DNA of 64,000 nt from Polaribacter dokdonensis (GCF_024362345.1 NZ_CP101505.1:1136001-1200000); one strand, 5' to 3'; shown: positions 26,193 to 36,163, counted from the stretch's first letter. Numbers and translations: made by a program. Notes: generated from the sequence alone by a model not told the origin.

Positions 26193-27311
26193 ATGAAATT
26201 TATTGTATCGAGTTCACAACTTTTAAAGCAATTACAAGTTTTAGGAGGCGTTATAAATAGCAACAACACCTTACCAATTTTAGACAACTTTTTATTTGAA
26301 TTATCTGAAAATCAACTTAAAGTTTCTGCTTCAGATTTAGAAACTACAATGAGTTCTGTTGTAGATGTAGAGAGTGATAGTTCTGGTGCCATTGCAGTTT
26401 CTGCACGTTTGTTATTAGATACATTAAAAACATTTCCAGATCAACCTTTAACTTTTAAAACTGAAGGTGATAATACTATAGAAATTAGTTCTGATCAAGG
26501 TAAATATGATATGGCTTATTTTGGTGGTGATGAATTTCCAAAAGCGGTTTCTTTACCTAGCCCAAGCAAAACAGTTGTGCCTGCAAATATTTTAGGTACT
26601 GCAATTTCAAAAACAATTTTTGCTGCTGGTAATGATGATTTAAGACCAGTAATGAGTGGGGTGTTTTTTCAATTTAGTTCTCAAAGTTTAACTTTTGTAG
26701 CTACTGATGCTCATAAATTGGTAAAATATTCTAGAACAGATGTTACTGCAGATCAAACTGCAGAATTCATTATGCCAAAGAAACCTTTAAATTTATTAAA
26801 AGGTATTTTAGGTGGTTCTGAAAGTGATGTAACTATTGAATATAATGATGCAAACGCAAAATTTACTTTTGATAATATTGTATTGGTTTGTAGATTAATT
26901 GATGGTAAATATCCAAATTACGAAGCTGTTATACCAAAAGAAAATCCGAATAAATTAACTGTAGATAGAGCATCATTTTTAAACTCTGTTAGGCGTGTTT
27001 CTATTTTCTCTAGCAAAACTACACACCAGATTCGTTTAAAAATGGCTGGTACAGAATTAAACATTTCTGCAGAAGATTTAGATTTCTCTAACAAAGCAGA
27101 TGAACGTTTAAGTTGCGATTATCAAGGTGATGATATGCAAATTGGTTTTAACTCACGCTTTTTAAGTGAAATGTTAAACAACTTAAGTTCTAGCGAAGTT
27201 TTAATTGAAATGTCTTTACCAAATAGAGCAGGTATTTTAACACCTATTGATGGCACAGATGAAGGTGAACAAGTAACTATGCTTGTTATGCCAGTAATGC
27301 TGAACAACTAG
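26193..27311 (+). CDS. dnaN: DNA polymerase III beta sliding clamp
   Basis: The 372-residue clamp encircles DNA and tethers DNA polymerase III and other replication and repair factors. Three tandem clamp domains of about 120 residues each are visible, starting MKFIVSSSQLLKQLQ, with the characteristic LPILDNFLFEL, RPVMSGVFFQF, TDAHKLV, YPNYEAVIPKENP and C-terminal LVMPVMLNN (hydrophobic cleft and C-terminal peptide). Length is normal. dnaA and recF are not adjacent, as is usual in Bacteroidota where dnaN is often isolated. It is followed by a terminator. Confidence 0.97.
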   Translation: MKFIVSSSQLLKQLQVLGGVINSNNTLPILDNFLFELSENQLKVSASDLETTMSSVVDVESDSSGAIAVSARLLLDTLKTFPDQPLTFKTEGDNTIEISSDQGKYDMAYFGGDEFPKAVSLPSPSKTVVPANILGTAISKTIFAAGNDDLRPVMSGVFFQFSSQSLTFVATDAHKLVKYSRTDVTADQTAEFIMPKKPLNLLKGILGGSESDVTIEYNDANAKFTFDNIVLVCRLIDGKYPNYEAVIPKENPNKLTVDRASFLNSVRRVSIFSSKTTHQIRLKMAGTELNISAEDLDFSNKADERLSCDYQGDDMQIGFNSRFLSEMLNNLSSSEVLIEMSLPNRAGILTPIDGTDEGEQVTMLVMPVMLNN

Positions 27312-27347
27312 TTTTAGATAGTTTTTATTTAAAACATTTTAAATATT

Positions 27348-27396
27348 AAAACCACAATAAATCTGATTTTAAACTCAGAATTTATTGTGGTTTTTT
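27348..27396 (+). terminator. Rho-independent terminator after dnaN
   Basis: Long stem: ACCACAATAAAT-CTGA pairs with TCAG-A-ATTTATTGTGGT, with one bulge and a loop of about 8 bases, followed by T6. It overlaps the false TTG start of the next frame. Confidence 0.88.
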
Positions 27397-27412
27397 GATT
27401 ACTTTTACTTGC

Positions 27413-28009
27413 ATGAATTTCTTAGCTCATCTCTATTTATCAGAAAATAACACCAATATTATGATTGGTAATTTTATTGCAGATCATGTAAGAGGAAATA
27501 ATTTCACGCATTTTAGTAATGAAATTCAACAAGGTATTTTTCTGCATAGAGAAATTGACACCTTTACAGATGCACATCCTATTGTAAGAAAAAGCAAAAG
27601 ACGTTTACACAAACGTTACAGGCATTATGATGGAGTAATTATAGATATTTTCTACGATTACTTTTTGGCTAAAAACTGGAGTAACTATTCAGAAATACCC
27701 TTAGAACTTTACACACAAGCTATTTATAAATTATTTAAGGAGAAATCTTTAGAACTTCCTGTAAAATCTCAGAACTTTATTAGATATATGATTGAATATG
27801 ATATTTTATACAATTATCAATTTAAAGAAGGGATTGCTAAAGTTTTAAATGGAATGAATCACAGAACCAAAGGCAAATCTCAAATGAATTTAGCAATTGA
27901 AGATTTAGAAATATTACAAGAAGAATTAGAAGAAGATTTTAATTTATTTTTCAAAGATTTGCATGCCTTTACCAAAATCAAATTAAAAGAAATTCAATCT
28001 GAATTATGA
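27413..28009 (+). CDS. acpH: Acyl-carrier-protein phosphodiesterase-like protein
   Basis: A 198-residue AcpH-family protein, predicted to remove the 4'-phosphopantetheine arm from holo-ACP. The ATG at 27413 is preferred over an upstream TTG at 27395, which lies in the dnaN terminator. The family start MNFLAHLYLS, IGNFIADHVRG, GIFLHREIDTFTDAHP (HD-like metal residues) and YDYFLAKNW are conserved. Its stop overlaps the ggt start (ATGA), so they are translationally linked, though the functions appear unrelated. The biological role of the enzyme in flavobacteria has not been settled. Confidence 0.88.
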   Translation: MNFLAHLYLSENNTNIMIGNFIADHVRGNNFTHFSNEIQQGIFLHREIDTFTDAHPIVRKSKRRLHKRYRHYDGVIIDIFYDYFLAKNWSNYSEIPLELYTQAIYKLFKEKSLELPVKSQNFIRYMIEYDILYNYQFKEGIAKVLNGMNHRTKGKSQMNLAIEDLEILQEELEEDFNLFFKDLHAFTKIKLKEIQSEL

Positions 28010-29685
28010 GAAATATACTAAGTCTATTATGCTTTACAATTGTTTTAATTTCTTGTAAAGAACAAACTGAGATTGGTTTAATTACAGAAAAAGCAATGGT
28101 AGTTTCTGCAAGAGTTGAGGCTTCAGAAATAGGTTCATCAATTCTAAAAAAAGGTGGTAATGCTTATGATGCAATGGTTGCTACACATTTTGCATTAGCA
28201 GTGGTATATCCTGTTGCTGGTAATATTGGAGGAGGTGGTTTTATGGTGTATAGAAATAACGATGGCACAAAAGGAGCTTTAGATTTTAGAGAGAAAGCAC
28301 CTATTACTGCTCACAAAGACATGTATTTAGATTCATTAGGTAATGTTATCAAAAATAAAAGTGTTTTAGGTGCACATGCAGTGGGTATTCCTGGTTCTGT
28401 TGCTGGTGTTTTTGAAGTACATCAAAAATTAGGGAGTTTACCTTTTTCTGATTTGGTTCAACCAGCCATTGATTTAGCAAAAAACGGAATTACAATAACT
28501 AAAAAACAAGCCAAAGATTTAAACAATGCTACTGAAAGATTTAGAAAAGTAAATAATTATCAAACTATTTTTGATAAAGAATGGAAAGCAGGTGACACTC
28601 TTATTCAGAATGAATTAGCACAAACTTTAGAACGAATTAGAGATTTTGGTAAAGATGGTTTCTACAAAGGTAAAACTGCAGATTTGTTGGTAAATTACAT
28701 CACTGAATTAGGAGGGATAATTTCTCATAAAGATTTAGAAAACTACAAAGCTATATGGAGAAAACCTATTGAATTTTCTTACAAAGGTCATGACATTACT
28801 TCTATGACTTTACCTGCAAGTGGTGGTATTTGTTTGGCCCAGATTTTAAAATCTATAGAACCTTATAATCTTACTCAAATAGAGCATAACTCAACAAAAT
28901 ATATTCAATTATTAACAGAGGCAGAAAGACGTGCTTATGCAGATAGGGCTCATTATTTAGGTGATATTGATTTTGTAGATGTTCCTTTAGATAGTTTAGC
29001 AAATACCAAATATTTAAAAAAGAGAATGAACTCTTTTTCTTGGGATAAAGCTACACCTTCATCAGCAGTTTCGCATGGTAAAATTCTAGGATATGAAAGT
29101 GATGAAACCACCCATTATTCTATTGTAGATCAATTTGGAAATGCAGTTTCAGTAACAACCACTTTAAATACAGGTTATGGTTCTAAAGTATTAGTAAAAG
29201 GTGCTGGTTTTTTTCTGAATAATGAAATGGATGATTTTTCCAGCAAACCTGGTGTCCCAAATGTGTATGGTTTGGTTGGTTCTAAAGCAAATGCAATAGC
29301 TCCAGAAAAACGAATGTTAAGCTCAATGACTCCAACAATCGTAGAAAAAGATGGTCAATTAAAAATGGTTGTTGGTACTCCTGGAGGTTCTACAATTATA
29401 ACTTCTGTTTTGCAAAATATTCTTAATGTTGTCGATTATAAAATGGGCATGCAAGAATCTGTAAATAAACCACGTTTTCATCATCAATGGTTACCAGATG
29501 TAATAAGAATGGAACCTAATGGATTTGATGATAACACAAAAACGAGGCTTAATGATTTAGGCTATGATTTACTAGAAAGAAACTCTTTAATCATTGGTAG
29601 AGTTGATGCAATTTTAGTCTTGCCAAGTGGAAAATTAGAGGCTGGAGCTGATAAAAGAGGTGATGATGCAGCAGCAGGATTTTAA
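28006..29685 (+). CDS. ggt: Gamma-glutamyltransferase, lipoprotein
   Basis: A 559-residue Ntn-hydrolase precursor that cleaves glutathione and other gamma-glutamyl compounds. The signal MRNILSLLCFTIVLISCKE has a lipobox cysteine at residue 17, so it is membrane-anchored outside the cytoplasm. GNAYDAMVA, GNIGGGGFMVYR and DFREKAP are typical of the large subunit. The autocatalytic site is Thr369 in ETTHYS, which becomes the N-terminus of the small subunit. LSSMTPTIV and GTPGGSTIITSV are the gamma-glutamyl-binding segments. Start overlaps acpH by 4 bases. Confidence 0.95.
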   Translation: MRNILSLLCFTIVLISCKEQTEIGLITEKAMVVSARVEASEIGSSILKKGGNAYDAMVATHFALAVVYPVAGNIGGGGFMVYRNNDGTKGALDFREKAPITAHKDMYLDSLGNVIKNKSVLGAHAVGIPGSVAGVFEVHQKLGSLPFSDLVQPAIDLAKNGITITKKQAKDLNNATERFRKVNNYQTIFDKEWKAGDTLIQNELAQTLERIRDFGKDGFYKGKTADLLVNYITELGGIISHKDLENYKAIWRKPIEFSYKGHDITSMTLPASGGICLAQILKSIEPYNLTQIEHNSTKYIQLLTEAERRAYADRAHYLGDIDFVDVPLDSLANTKYLKKRMNSFSWDKATPSSAVSHGKILGYESDETTHYSIVDQFGNAVSVTTTLNTGYGSKVLVKGAGFFLNNEMDDFSSKPGVPNVYGLVGSKANAIAPEKRMLSSMTPTIVEKDGQLKMVVGTPGGSTIITSVLQNILNVVDYKMGMQESVNKPRFHHQWLPDVIRMEPNGFDDNTKTRLNDLGYDLLERNSLIIGRVDAILVLPSGKLEAGADKRGDDAAAGF

Positions 29686-29696
29686 ATCAATAAATA

Positions 29697-30455
29697 ATGC
29701 GTAAAATTTTATATCTTCTTTTAGCTATCATTCTTTTTACCAATTGCAAAACCGAAGAATTTACAATACTAAACTTAAGAGAATCAAAGCATAAATTTCC
29801 AAAACAAATATTTGAATTTCCAGTTTTAAATGGTAAAAAGAATATTACAGACAATATTAATAGGCAACTAATCCAATCTCTTTTTGATATAAACGTTAAA
29901 TCAGATTACAAAAAGGTTTTCCAAAATGCTTGGGCTACTAAAGAGAGTTCTATAAATAATCTATCATTTCTTAACTATAAAATAAACGCTTTAAATGAAC
30001 AACTATATTCGGTTACTTTTTATACTGAAGGTTGTGGAGCTTATTGCGAAGAATATGAACAAAGTTATAATTTTGATATAAAAAGTGGAAACAAAATAAT
30101 TCTAGATTCTTTATTTACGTTAACAGGGAAAAAGAAATTCTTAAAAAATATATCAAATCAAAAAAGTAAAGAAATTAATAATTACATAACTTGGTTAGAG
30201 AAAGAGCAAAAATCAAAAGAAAATCAATCAATAGAATTATATAGAACTTGCTTAAAAAGTTTACCCTTTAAATCTTTAGAATATGTAGACTTTAAAATAA
30301 AAAAAGATTCCATAATTTTAGCATCAGACAGATGTTCAAATCATGCAATGAGAGCTCTAGATAATTTAGGAGATTATACATTTACTTTTCATAAATCAGA
30401 TCTAAATATTCTATTGAATGATTATGGAAAAAATTTACTTAAAACCAGTAATTAA
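29697..30455 (+). CDS. Lipoprotein of the RsiV/DUF3298-like type
   Basis: A 252-residue predicted lipoprotein: signal [18 protein letters not shown] with the lipobox cysteine at residue 17. The body has an N-terminal DUF4163-like half and a C-terminal DUF3298-like half, suggested by [26 protein letters not shown] (where a YSFTGGAHP-like motif usually sits), [15 protein letters not shown] and the final [10 protein letters not shown]. Four cysteines (two in the GCGAYC segment) may form disulfides. Such domains occur in anti-sigma factor extracellular parts, but no cytoplasmic domain is present. It lies 11 bases after ggt and 2 bases before the VOC gene. Function unknown. Confidence 0.6.
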   Translation: MRKILYLLLAIILFTNCKTEEFTILNLRESKHKFPKQIFEFPVLNGKKNITDNINRQLIQSLFDINVKSDYKKVFQNAWATKESSINNLSFLNYKINALNEQLYSVTFYTEGCGAYCEEYEQSYNFDIKSGNKIILDSLFTLTGKKKFLKNISNQKSKEINNYITWLEKEQKSKENQSIELYRTCLKSLPFKSLEYVDFKIKKDSIILASDRCSNHAMRALDNLGDYTFTFHKSDLNILLNDYGKNLLKTSN

Positions 30456-30457
30456 AA

Positions 30458-30874
30458 ATGACACAAGCCTTCCACCTAGCAATACCCGTTCAAAATTTAG
30501 AAAAATGTAGAACTTTTTATAGAGATGTTTTACAGTGTGAAGAAGGCAGATCTTCAGATGATTGGGTAGATTTTAATTTCTTTGGCCATCAATTAGTAAT
30601 TCATCAAAAAGAAGGTTTTACCTCCGATCGTATTTCTAATCCTGTAGATGGTAAAGACGTCCCTGTCCCTCATTTTGGAGTAGTTTTAACTTGGAATGAT
30701 TGGCATACTTTAGCTGATAGATTAAAAGAACTAAAAACCAAATTCATTATAGAACCAGGAATTCGTTTTGAAGGCAAAGTTGGTGAACAAGCTACCATGT
30801 TTTTTAACGACCCAGAAAACAATGCTTTAGAGTTCAAAGCGTTTAAAGATGAAAGTCAATTATTTGCTAAATAG
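30458..30874 (+). CDS. VOC (glyoxalase-like) family protein
   Basis: A 138-residue vicinal-oxygen-chelate fold protein. Segments [46 protein letters not shown] and [14 protein letters not shown] match the two-module beta-alpha-beta-beta-beta pattern, with possible metal ligands His in FHLAI, His in HFGVVL and Glu in ALEFKAF. The protein resembles flavobacterial glyoxalase/bleomycin-resistance-like proteins of unassigned substrate. It ends the acpH-ggt-lipoprotein-VOC operon. Confidence 0.85.
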   Translation: MTQAFHLAIPVQNLEKCRTFYRDVLQCEEGRSSDDWVDFNFFGHQLVIHQKEGFTSDRISNPVDGKDVPVPHFGVVLTWNDWHTLADRLKELKTKFIIEPGIRFEGKVGEQATMFFNDPENNALEFKAFKDESQLFAK

Positions 30875-30895
30875 TTAAAACTTTTGTGATTTTTT

Positions 30896-30903
30896 TAAGT
30901 TTG
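30896..30903 (+). promoter_or_regulatory. Predicted -7 box TAAGTTTG for the S41 peptidase
   Basis: An exact TAnnTTTG match 40 bases before the ATG at 30944. No TTTG at standard -33 spacing. Confidence 0.5.
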
Positions 30904-30943
30904 ATTTTCTTTACCTTTAAAGACTAAACCAAACTTTATAATC

Positions 30944-33900
30944 ATGAAAAAAATAATTCTTCTTTTTTCGTTAATTCTTACCTATACAAGTTTTTCTCAA
31001 GGAACAAGATTATTAAGACAACCTACATTATCTAATAATCAAGTAGTTTTTGTGCATGCTGCAGATTTATGGAAAGCACCAATAAATGGTGGTAATGCTA
31101 TAAGACTTACAAGTGATGAAGGCTATGAATCTAGCCCAAAGTTTTCTAAAGATGGGCAATGGATTGCTTTTACAGCTCAATATGATGGAAATATTGATGT
31201 CTATGTAGTTTCAATTAACGGTGGTGAACCTAAAAGACTAACCTATCACTCAGCTTCAGACATTGTACAAGGTTGGACACCTGATGGTAAAATCTTATTT
31301 AGATCTAACAGAGAAGGCAGACCTACACAAACCAATAAATTCTTTACCATTTCAACAAAAGGTGGCTTACCTGAAGCTTTTGATATTCCAAGAGCAGCCT
31401 TTGGTGAAATTTCTGAAGACAATAAATATATTGCCTACACTCCTATTACCAGTTGGGATGCTGAATGGAGAAATTATAGAGGAGGACAAGCAATGCCTAT
31501 TTGGATTGTAAACCTTAAAACTAAAGAATTAATTAAAACACCACAATTAGATGGTGAAAGACATGTAAACCCTGTTTGGTTTAATGGTGATGTATATTAC
31601 ATTTCAGAAAGAGATTATACAGCCAATATTTGGTCTTACAATATTAAAACAAAGCAAGAAACACAAGTTACTTTTCATAAAAAGTTTGATGTTAAAAATC
31701 TTGATGCCAATCAAAATGGAATTGTATATGAACAAGCAGGCTTTTTACATATGCTAAATCCTACAACTAAAAAAAGCAATCAAATTGTTATTAATGTAAA
31801 AGGAGATTTAAATTACTCTAGAACAAGATGGATGAATGTTTCTGGCAGAAACTTAACCAATCCAAATGTATCTCCTAAAGGTAAAAGAGCCATTTTTGAA
31901 TATCGAGGAGAAATTTTTACCATACCTAAAGAAAATGGTACTTGGAGAAATTTAACCAATTCATCAGGAGTTGCAGATCGTTCTCCTATTTGGTCTCCAA
32001 AAGGAGATAAAGTAGCTTGGTTTTCTGATAAAAATGGAGAGTATGAATTAGTGCTCTCAGATCAAACTGGAGCTAATCAAGAGTTTATAAAATTACCAAA
32101 TCCTACTTTTTATTTTCAACCTGATTGGTCTCCAGATGGAAAACATATTGCTTACACAGACACCAATTTTGTAATTTGGATTATTAATTTAGACACTAAA
32201 AACATTGTTAAAGCAGATGCTGATGGTTTTGCACATCCAAACAGAACAATGAATCCTAAATTTTCTCCTGATAGTGATTGGATTGTCTATGTAAAACAAA
32301 ATGATAATAGTTTTAAATCTGTTTATGCATATCAATTAAGTACTAAAAAAATTGTACAAATCACAGATAGAATTGCAGATGCTATTTCTCCTGTTTGGGA
32401 TGCTTCAGGTAAATATATATATACTTTAGCAAGTACAGATTATGGCTTACAAACTGGTTGGCTAGACATGTCTTCTTACGATCCTAGTGTAACTAGAACT
32501 TTATATTCTATTGTACTAAATTCAACTGATAAAGCTCCTAATCTACCAAAAACAGACGAAGAAGAAAAACCTAAATCAAAGTCTGATGATTCAAAAAAGA
32601 AAGAAGACAAAAAAGAGAATAGCAAAAAAACGATTATAGATGAAAATGGTATTTTTGATAGAGCTGTGGCTTTAGATTTACCTGCCAGCAATTACGTTGG
32701 TTTATTAAAAGGACCAAAAAACAAAGTTTTTATTGCTGAATCAAAACCGAATACTAGAGGATTAACCCTACATAGTTTTGATGTTGCAAAAGAAAAAGCA
32801 ACTGTGTTTGCTACAGGTGTTTCCTCTATGACAGCCTCTAGTGATGCTAGTTCTATTTTATTATCTAAAGGTAGTAGCTGGAGTTTAAACAAAGCTACTG
32901 CTGCAAAAGCAGGTAAAGAGAGCTTAAAAACTAACTTAAAAATTAAAGTAGATCCTAAAGCAGAAGCGCATCAAATCTTTAAAGAAGGATGGCGATTTAT
33001 GAGAGATTTTCTTTATGTAGATAATGTTCATGGTGCTCCTTGGAATGATATTTACAAATGGTATTCTCCATGGATAAATGATGTTAGACACAGAACAGAT
33101 TTAAATTATGTAGTAGATATAATGAGTGGTGAGGTTGCTATTGGGCATTCTTATGTTTCTGGTGGAGATTTACCAAATGTAAATAGAGTTGCTGTAGGAT
33201 TATTAGGTGCAGATTTAGAAAAGCATAAAGGTTACTATAGATTCAAGAAAATTTATAAAGGCGAACGTTGGAACCCAAATATTTTTGCTCCATTAGGTTT
33301 ACCAGGAATCAATGTAAACAAAGGTGATTATTTAGTAGCTATAAATGGCGTAGATTTAACTTCAGAAATGAATCCTTATCAATTATTAGAACAAACTGCT
33401 GGTAGAGAAATTTACATTAAAGTAAATGATAAACCATCTCTAAAAGATGCAAAGTCAATTTTAATAACACCAACAGCAAGTGAGAGAGGTTTAAGAAATA
33501 TTGATTGGGTAGAAAGTAATCGTAGAAAAGTTGATGAATTATCAAATGGAAAATTAGCTTACGTTTATGTTCCAAATACTAGCAACCCTGGTTTTACATC
33601 TTTTAATAGATACTACTTTTCTCAACAGGATAAAAAAGGAGTTGTAATTGATGAAAGAAATAATGGTGGTGGTTCTGCAGCTGATTATATGATAGACATA
33701 ATGTCTAGAGAAGTTGTTGGTTATTTTAACAGCAAATCAGAAAGCAGAAAACCTTGGACAACACCAATGGCTGGAATTTGGGGGCCAAAAGTGATGATTA
33801 TCAATGAAAGAGCTGGTTCTGGAGGAGATTTGTTACCTTATATGTTTAAAGTAAAAAACTTAGGAACTCTAGTTGGAACAAGAACTTGGGGTGGTTTAGT

Positions 33901-34186
33901 TGGTACTTGGGACACTCCAAGATTCATAGATGGAGGAAGAATGATTGCACCAAGAGGTGGTTTTTACGATGTTGATGGTAATTGGGCTGTTGAAGCTGAA
34001 GGTGTAGCTCCAGATATTGAAGTACATCAAACACCAAAAGAAGTTTTATCTGGTAAAGATCCTCAATTAGAAAGAGCAGTTGCAGAAGCTTTACGTTTAT
34101 TAAAAGGCAATGAATTTATTTTAAAACCAGAACCAAAAGCTCCAATTCGTTCTAAAAGACCTAAAGGATATCAAAAAGACAACTAA
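30944..34186 (+). CDS. Tricorn-like S41 family peptidase
   Basis: A 1080-residue exported protease with signal MKKIILLFSLILTYTSFSQ. Residues about 25-520 form WD40-like/TolB-type beta-propeller blades (repeated SPKFSKDGQWIAFTA, SPIWSPKGDKVAWFS, PDWSPDGKHIAYTD motifs). A lysine-rich linker is at about 537-565. The C-terminal half holds a tricorn core, a PDZ-like segment (GDYLVAINGVDLTS) and the S41 catalytic domain with GHSYVSGGD and the nucleophile Ser959 in ERAGSGGDLLPYM. It is of the size and layout of the archaeal tricorn protease, here exported. It likely degrades peptides in the periplasm. It stands alone with its own -7 box and terminator. Confidence 0.93.
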   Translation: MKKIILLFSLILTYTSFSQGTRLLRQPTLSNNQVVFVHAADLWKAPINGGNAIRLTSDEGYESSPKFSKDGQWIAFTAQYDGNIDVYVVSINGGEPKRLTYHSASDIVQGWTPDGKILFRSNREGRPTQTNKFFTISTKGGLPEAFDIPRAAFGEISEDNKYIAYTPITSWDAEWRNYRGGQAMPIWIVNLKTKELIKTPQLDGERHVNPVWFNGDVYYISERDYTANIWSYNIKTKQETQVTFHKKFDVKNLDANQNGIVYEQAGFLHMLNPTTKKSNQIVINVKGDLNYSRTRWMNVSGRNLTNPNVSPKGKRAIFEYRGEIFTIPKENGTWRNLTNSSGVADRSPIWSPKGDKVAWFSDKNGEYELVLSDQTGANQEFIKLPNPTFYFQPDWSPDGKHIAYTDTNFVIWIINLDTKNIVKADADGFAHPNRTMNPKFSPDSDWIVYVKQNDNSFKSVYAYQLSTKKIVQITDRIADAISPVWDASGKYIYTLASTDYGLQTGWLDMSSYDPSVTRTLYSIVLNSTDKAPNLPKTDEEEKPKSKSDDSKKKEDKKENSKKTIIDENGIFDRAVALDLPASNYVGLLKGPKNKVFIAESKPNTRGLTLHSFDVAKEKATVFATGVSSMTASSDASSILLSKGSSWSLNKATAAKAGKESLKTNLKIKVDPKAEAHQIFKEGWRFMRDFLYVDNVHGAPWNDIYKWYSPWINDVRHRTDLNYVVDIMSGEVAIGHSYVSGGDLPNVNRVAVGLLGADLEKHKGYYRFKKIYKGERWNPNIFAPLGLPGINVNKGDYLVAINGVDLTSEMNPYQLLEQTAGREIYIKVNDKPSLKDAKSILITPTASERGLRNIDWVESNRRKVDELSNGKLAYVYVPNTSNPGFTSFNRYYFSQQDKKGVVIDERNNGGGSAADYMIDIMSREVVGYFNSKSESRKPWTTPMAGIWGPKVMIINERAGSGGDLLPYMFKVKNLGTLVGTRTWGGLVGTWDTPRFIDGGRMIAPRGGFYDVDGNWAVEAEGVAPDIEVHQTPKEVLSGKDPQLERAVAEALRLLKGNEFILKPEPKAPIRSKRPKGYQKDN

Positions 34187-34198
34187 TATGATGAAAAT

Positions 34199-34227
34199 AA
34201 TTCCCACTTTTGTGGGAATTGTTTTTT
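34199..34227 (+). terminator. Rho-independent terminator after S41 gene
   Basis: Stem AATTCCCAC / GTGGGAATT with loop TTTT, then GTTTTTT. The longest frame of the next gene would start inside this hairpin, which argues for the later start. Confidence 0.85.
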
Positions 34228-34245
34228 AATGAAACTCATTTTTGC

Positions 34246-35118
34246 TTGAAAGTTATAGAAAGTCATATTGCTTTAGAATTAGAAAAACCAGTTCGTTTTC
34301 AAGAATATGGAGTGGGTATTTTTAATACAATACCTACTAAATCTGGGATTAAAAAAGCTATTAAAAAAAAACTAATTTTAATTGATGATGAACTTGCTAC
34401 CACTTCTAAATATATTTCAGGAGGAGAAAAGATTGCTTTATTAGAAAATGAAGAAATAGAATCATTCACAAGATTAAAATTAGATTTAGAAGTATTGTAT
34501 GAAGATGATTACTTAGCCATAATTTACAAACCTTCAGGCATTTTAGTAAGTGGCAACAAGTTTGTAACTATTGCAAATGCATTAGCTCAAAATCTAAAAA
34601 AAAGCAATCAAATAGATGCTGTAAAACCTCAACCTGTGCATAGGTTAGATTACCCAACTTCTGGATTATTGTTAGTAGGAAAAACAAGCACTGCCATTCA
34701 AAAACTAAGTGAGTTGTTTCAAAAAAAAGAAATTCAAAAAACATATTTTGCAATCTCAATAGGAAAAATGTGTTCTGGAGGTGTTATCAATTTAAAGATT
34801 GACAATAAACATGCATCTACTAATTTTGAAGTTTTACAATCTGTAAAATCTGAGCGTTTTGAGTTTTTGAATTTGGTAGAATTATCGCCTAAAACAGGTA
34901 GAAAACATCAAATAAGAAAACATTTAGCTAAAATTGGTCATCAAATATTAGGAGATAAAATCTATGGAATAAATTCCTTAAAACTAAAAGGAAATGGCTT
35001 GTATTTACACGCAGCTACAATTTCATTTCTACATCCTCTTACAAAAGAAAAAATTTCTGTTTCAAAAGAAATCCCTAAAAAATTTCTTAAAATTTTTCCA
35101 GATATAAAGATTTTTTAA
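34246..35118 (+). CDS. RluA-family pseudouridine synthase
   Basis: A pseudouridine synthase that isomerises uridine in rRNA or tRNA; the target site is not predictable. The catalytic HRLDYPTSG is at about residue 132-140, followed by KTYFAIS, TGRKHQIRKHLA and GDKIYG. An N-terminal S4-like segment (residues 1-65) is present. No ATG fits: the longest frame opens with TTG at 34210 inside the preceding terminator, so TTG 34246 (LKVIESHIALELEKP), matching the family start, is chosen, giving 290 residues. An out-of-frame ATG at 34228 leads to a 6-codon frame overlapping it. Confidence 0.85.
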   Translation: MKVIESHIALELEKPVRFQEYGVGIFNTIPTKSGIKKAIKKKLILIDDELATTSKYISGGEKIALLENEEIESFTRLKLDLEVLYEDDYLAIIYKPSGILVSGNKFVTIANALAQNLKKSNQIDAVKPQPVHRLDYPTSGLLLVGKTSTAIQKLSELFQKKEIQKTYFAISIGKMCSGGVINLKIDNKHASTNFEVLQSVKSERFEFLNLVELSPKTGRKHQIRKHLAKIGHQILGDKIYGINSLKLKGNGLYLHAATISFLHPLTKEKISVSKEIPKKFLKIFPDIKIF

Positions 35119-35210
35119 ATTAAACATTTTTAAACAATTCGTAAAAGTCGATCATTATGTGTACTATATTTTAAATATTCTTTTAGCTTTATAAAATATT
35201 TAAGATTAAA

Positions 35211-35501
35211 ATGTTAGAAATTAGACCTAATTGTGAACATTGCAACAAAGATTTGCCTAACACATCAACTGAAGCTATGATTTGCTCTTTTGAATGTACC
35301 TATTGTAAGACTTGTGCTATAGAAATTTTCGAAAACGTTTGCCCAAGTTGTAGTGGTAATTTCACTAAAAGACCAATTAGACCCTCAAAAATGATTGAGA
35401 AATATCCAGCATCAAAAAAGAGAGTTTATCAACCTAAAGATGTAACTCTTTCTAAAATAAATTCAGAAAAGTTGAAAAACATTTTACCAGAAAACAGATG
35501 A
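35211..35501 (+). CDS. DUF1272 cysteine-rich protein
   Basis: A 96-residue DUF1272 protein. It has four CxxC-type pairs: NCEHC near the start, CSFEC, CTYCKTC, and CPSC, in the frame MLEIRPNCEHCNKDLP...EAMICSFECTYC...CPSCSGN, typical of a small zinc-binding protein. A lysine-rich tail of about 35 residues extends past the usual domain end (RPIRPSKM). Function is unknown. It overlaps the next gene by 4 bases (ATGA), so the two are translationally coupled. A TAGCTTTA element about 25 bases upstream may be an imperfect -7 box. Confidence 0.88.
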   Translation: MLEIRPNCEHCNKDLPNTSTEAMICSFECTYCKTCAIEIFENVCPSCSGNFTKRPIRPSKMIEKYPASKKRVYQPKDVTLSKINSEKLKNILPENR

Positions 35502-36163
35502 AAAACGAAGAATATTCGCAATCTAAACTCAACAGAGTTAAAAGAGGTGCTGTAAGAGCTACTTACGAAAAAGAAAAAATAAATAACATTTTAGATGCAG
35601 GTTTTTTGTGTTATGTAGGTTATATATACGAAGGTAAACCTATAACCATTCCAATGGCTTATGCCAGAAAAGACAATAAAATTTACATTCATGGTTCTAC
35701 AGGAAATAGAATGCTTTTATCCATTTTAGAAAGTAAAGAAACCTCTATAACTGTAATGCATTTAGATGGTTTGGTTTTGGCACGTTCAGGGCTACATCAC
35801 TCAGTAAATTATAGGTCTGTTACACTTTTTGGGGGGTTAAAAAAAGTGGAAAAAGATGAAGAGAAAACTGAAGTTTTAAGATGGATTGTAGATCAAATGA
35901 TACCCAATCATTGGGATTCTTTAAGGCCTATGTATAAGAAAGAATTAGACAGAACTTTGGTTGTAGAATTTACCATAAATACTGGGTCTGCAAAAATTAG
36001 AGATGTTGGTGTAAATGATGAACCAGAAGATTACGATTTAGATATTTGGGCAGGTATAGTTCCTATTAAACAAGTTGCAGAATATCCAATAGCCGATAAA
36101 GGAAAGCCTGAAAAAATGAAAATACCAGATCATATTTTAGATTATTATAAGGGTAACCAATAG
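35498..36163 (+). CDS. Pyridoxamine 5'-phosphate oxidase-like FMN-binding protein
   Basis: A 221-residue split-barrel flavin-binding protein (PNPOx-like, NimA-related group): KRGAVRATYEKEKINNILDAGFLCYVGYIYEGKPITIPMAYARKDNKIYIHGSTGNRML and ARSGLHHSVNYRSVTLFG. In this family it may bind FMN or F420-like cofactors; the reaction is unknown. It is distinct from pdxH at 5788, lacking the WGGYL and WQGRPNRLHDR signatures. Coupled to the upstream DUF1272 gene by an ATGA overlap. Confidence 0.85.
   Translation: MKNEEYSQSKLNRVKRGAVRATYEKEKINNILDAGFLCYVGYIYEGKPITIPMAYARKDNKIYIHGSTGNRMLLSILESKETSITVMHLDGLVLARSGLHHSVNYRSVTLFGGLKKVEKDEEKTEVLRWIVDQMIPNHWDSLRPMYKKELDRTLVVEFTINTGSAKIRDVGVNDEPEDYDLDIWAGIVPIKQVAEYPIADKGKPEKMKIPDHILDYYKGNQ

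Noticed and set aside
27395..27412. TTG start for the acpH gene
   Set aside because: It is inside the T-run of the dnaN terminator; ATG 27413 matches the family start MNFLAHLYLS.
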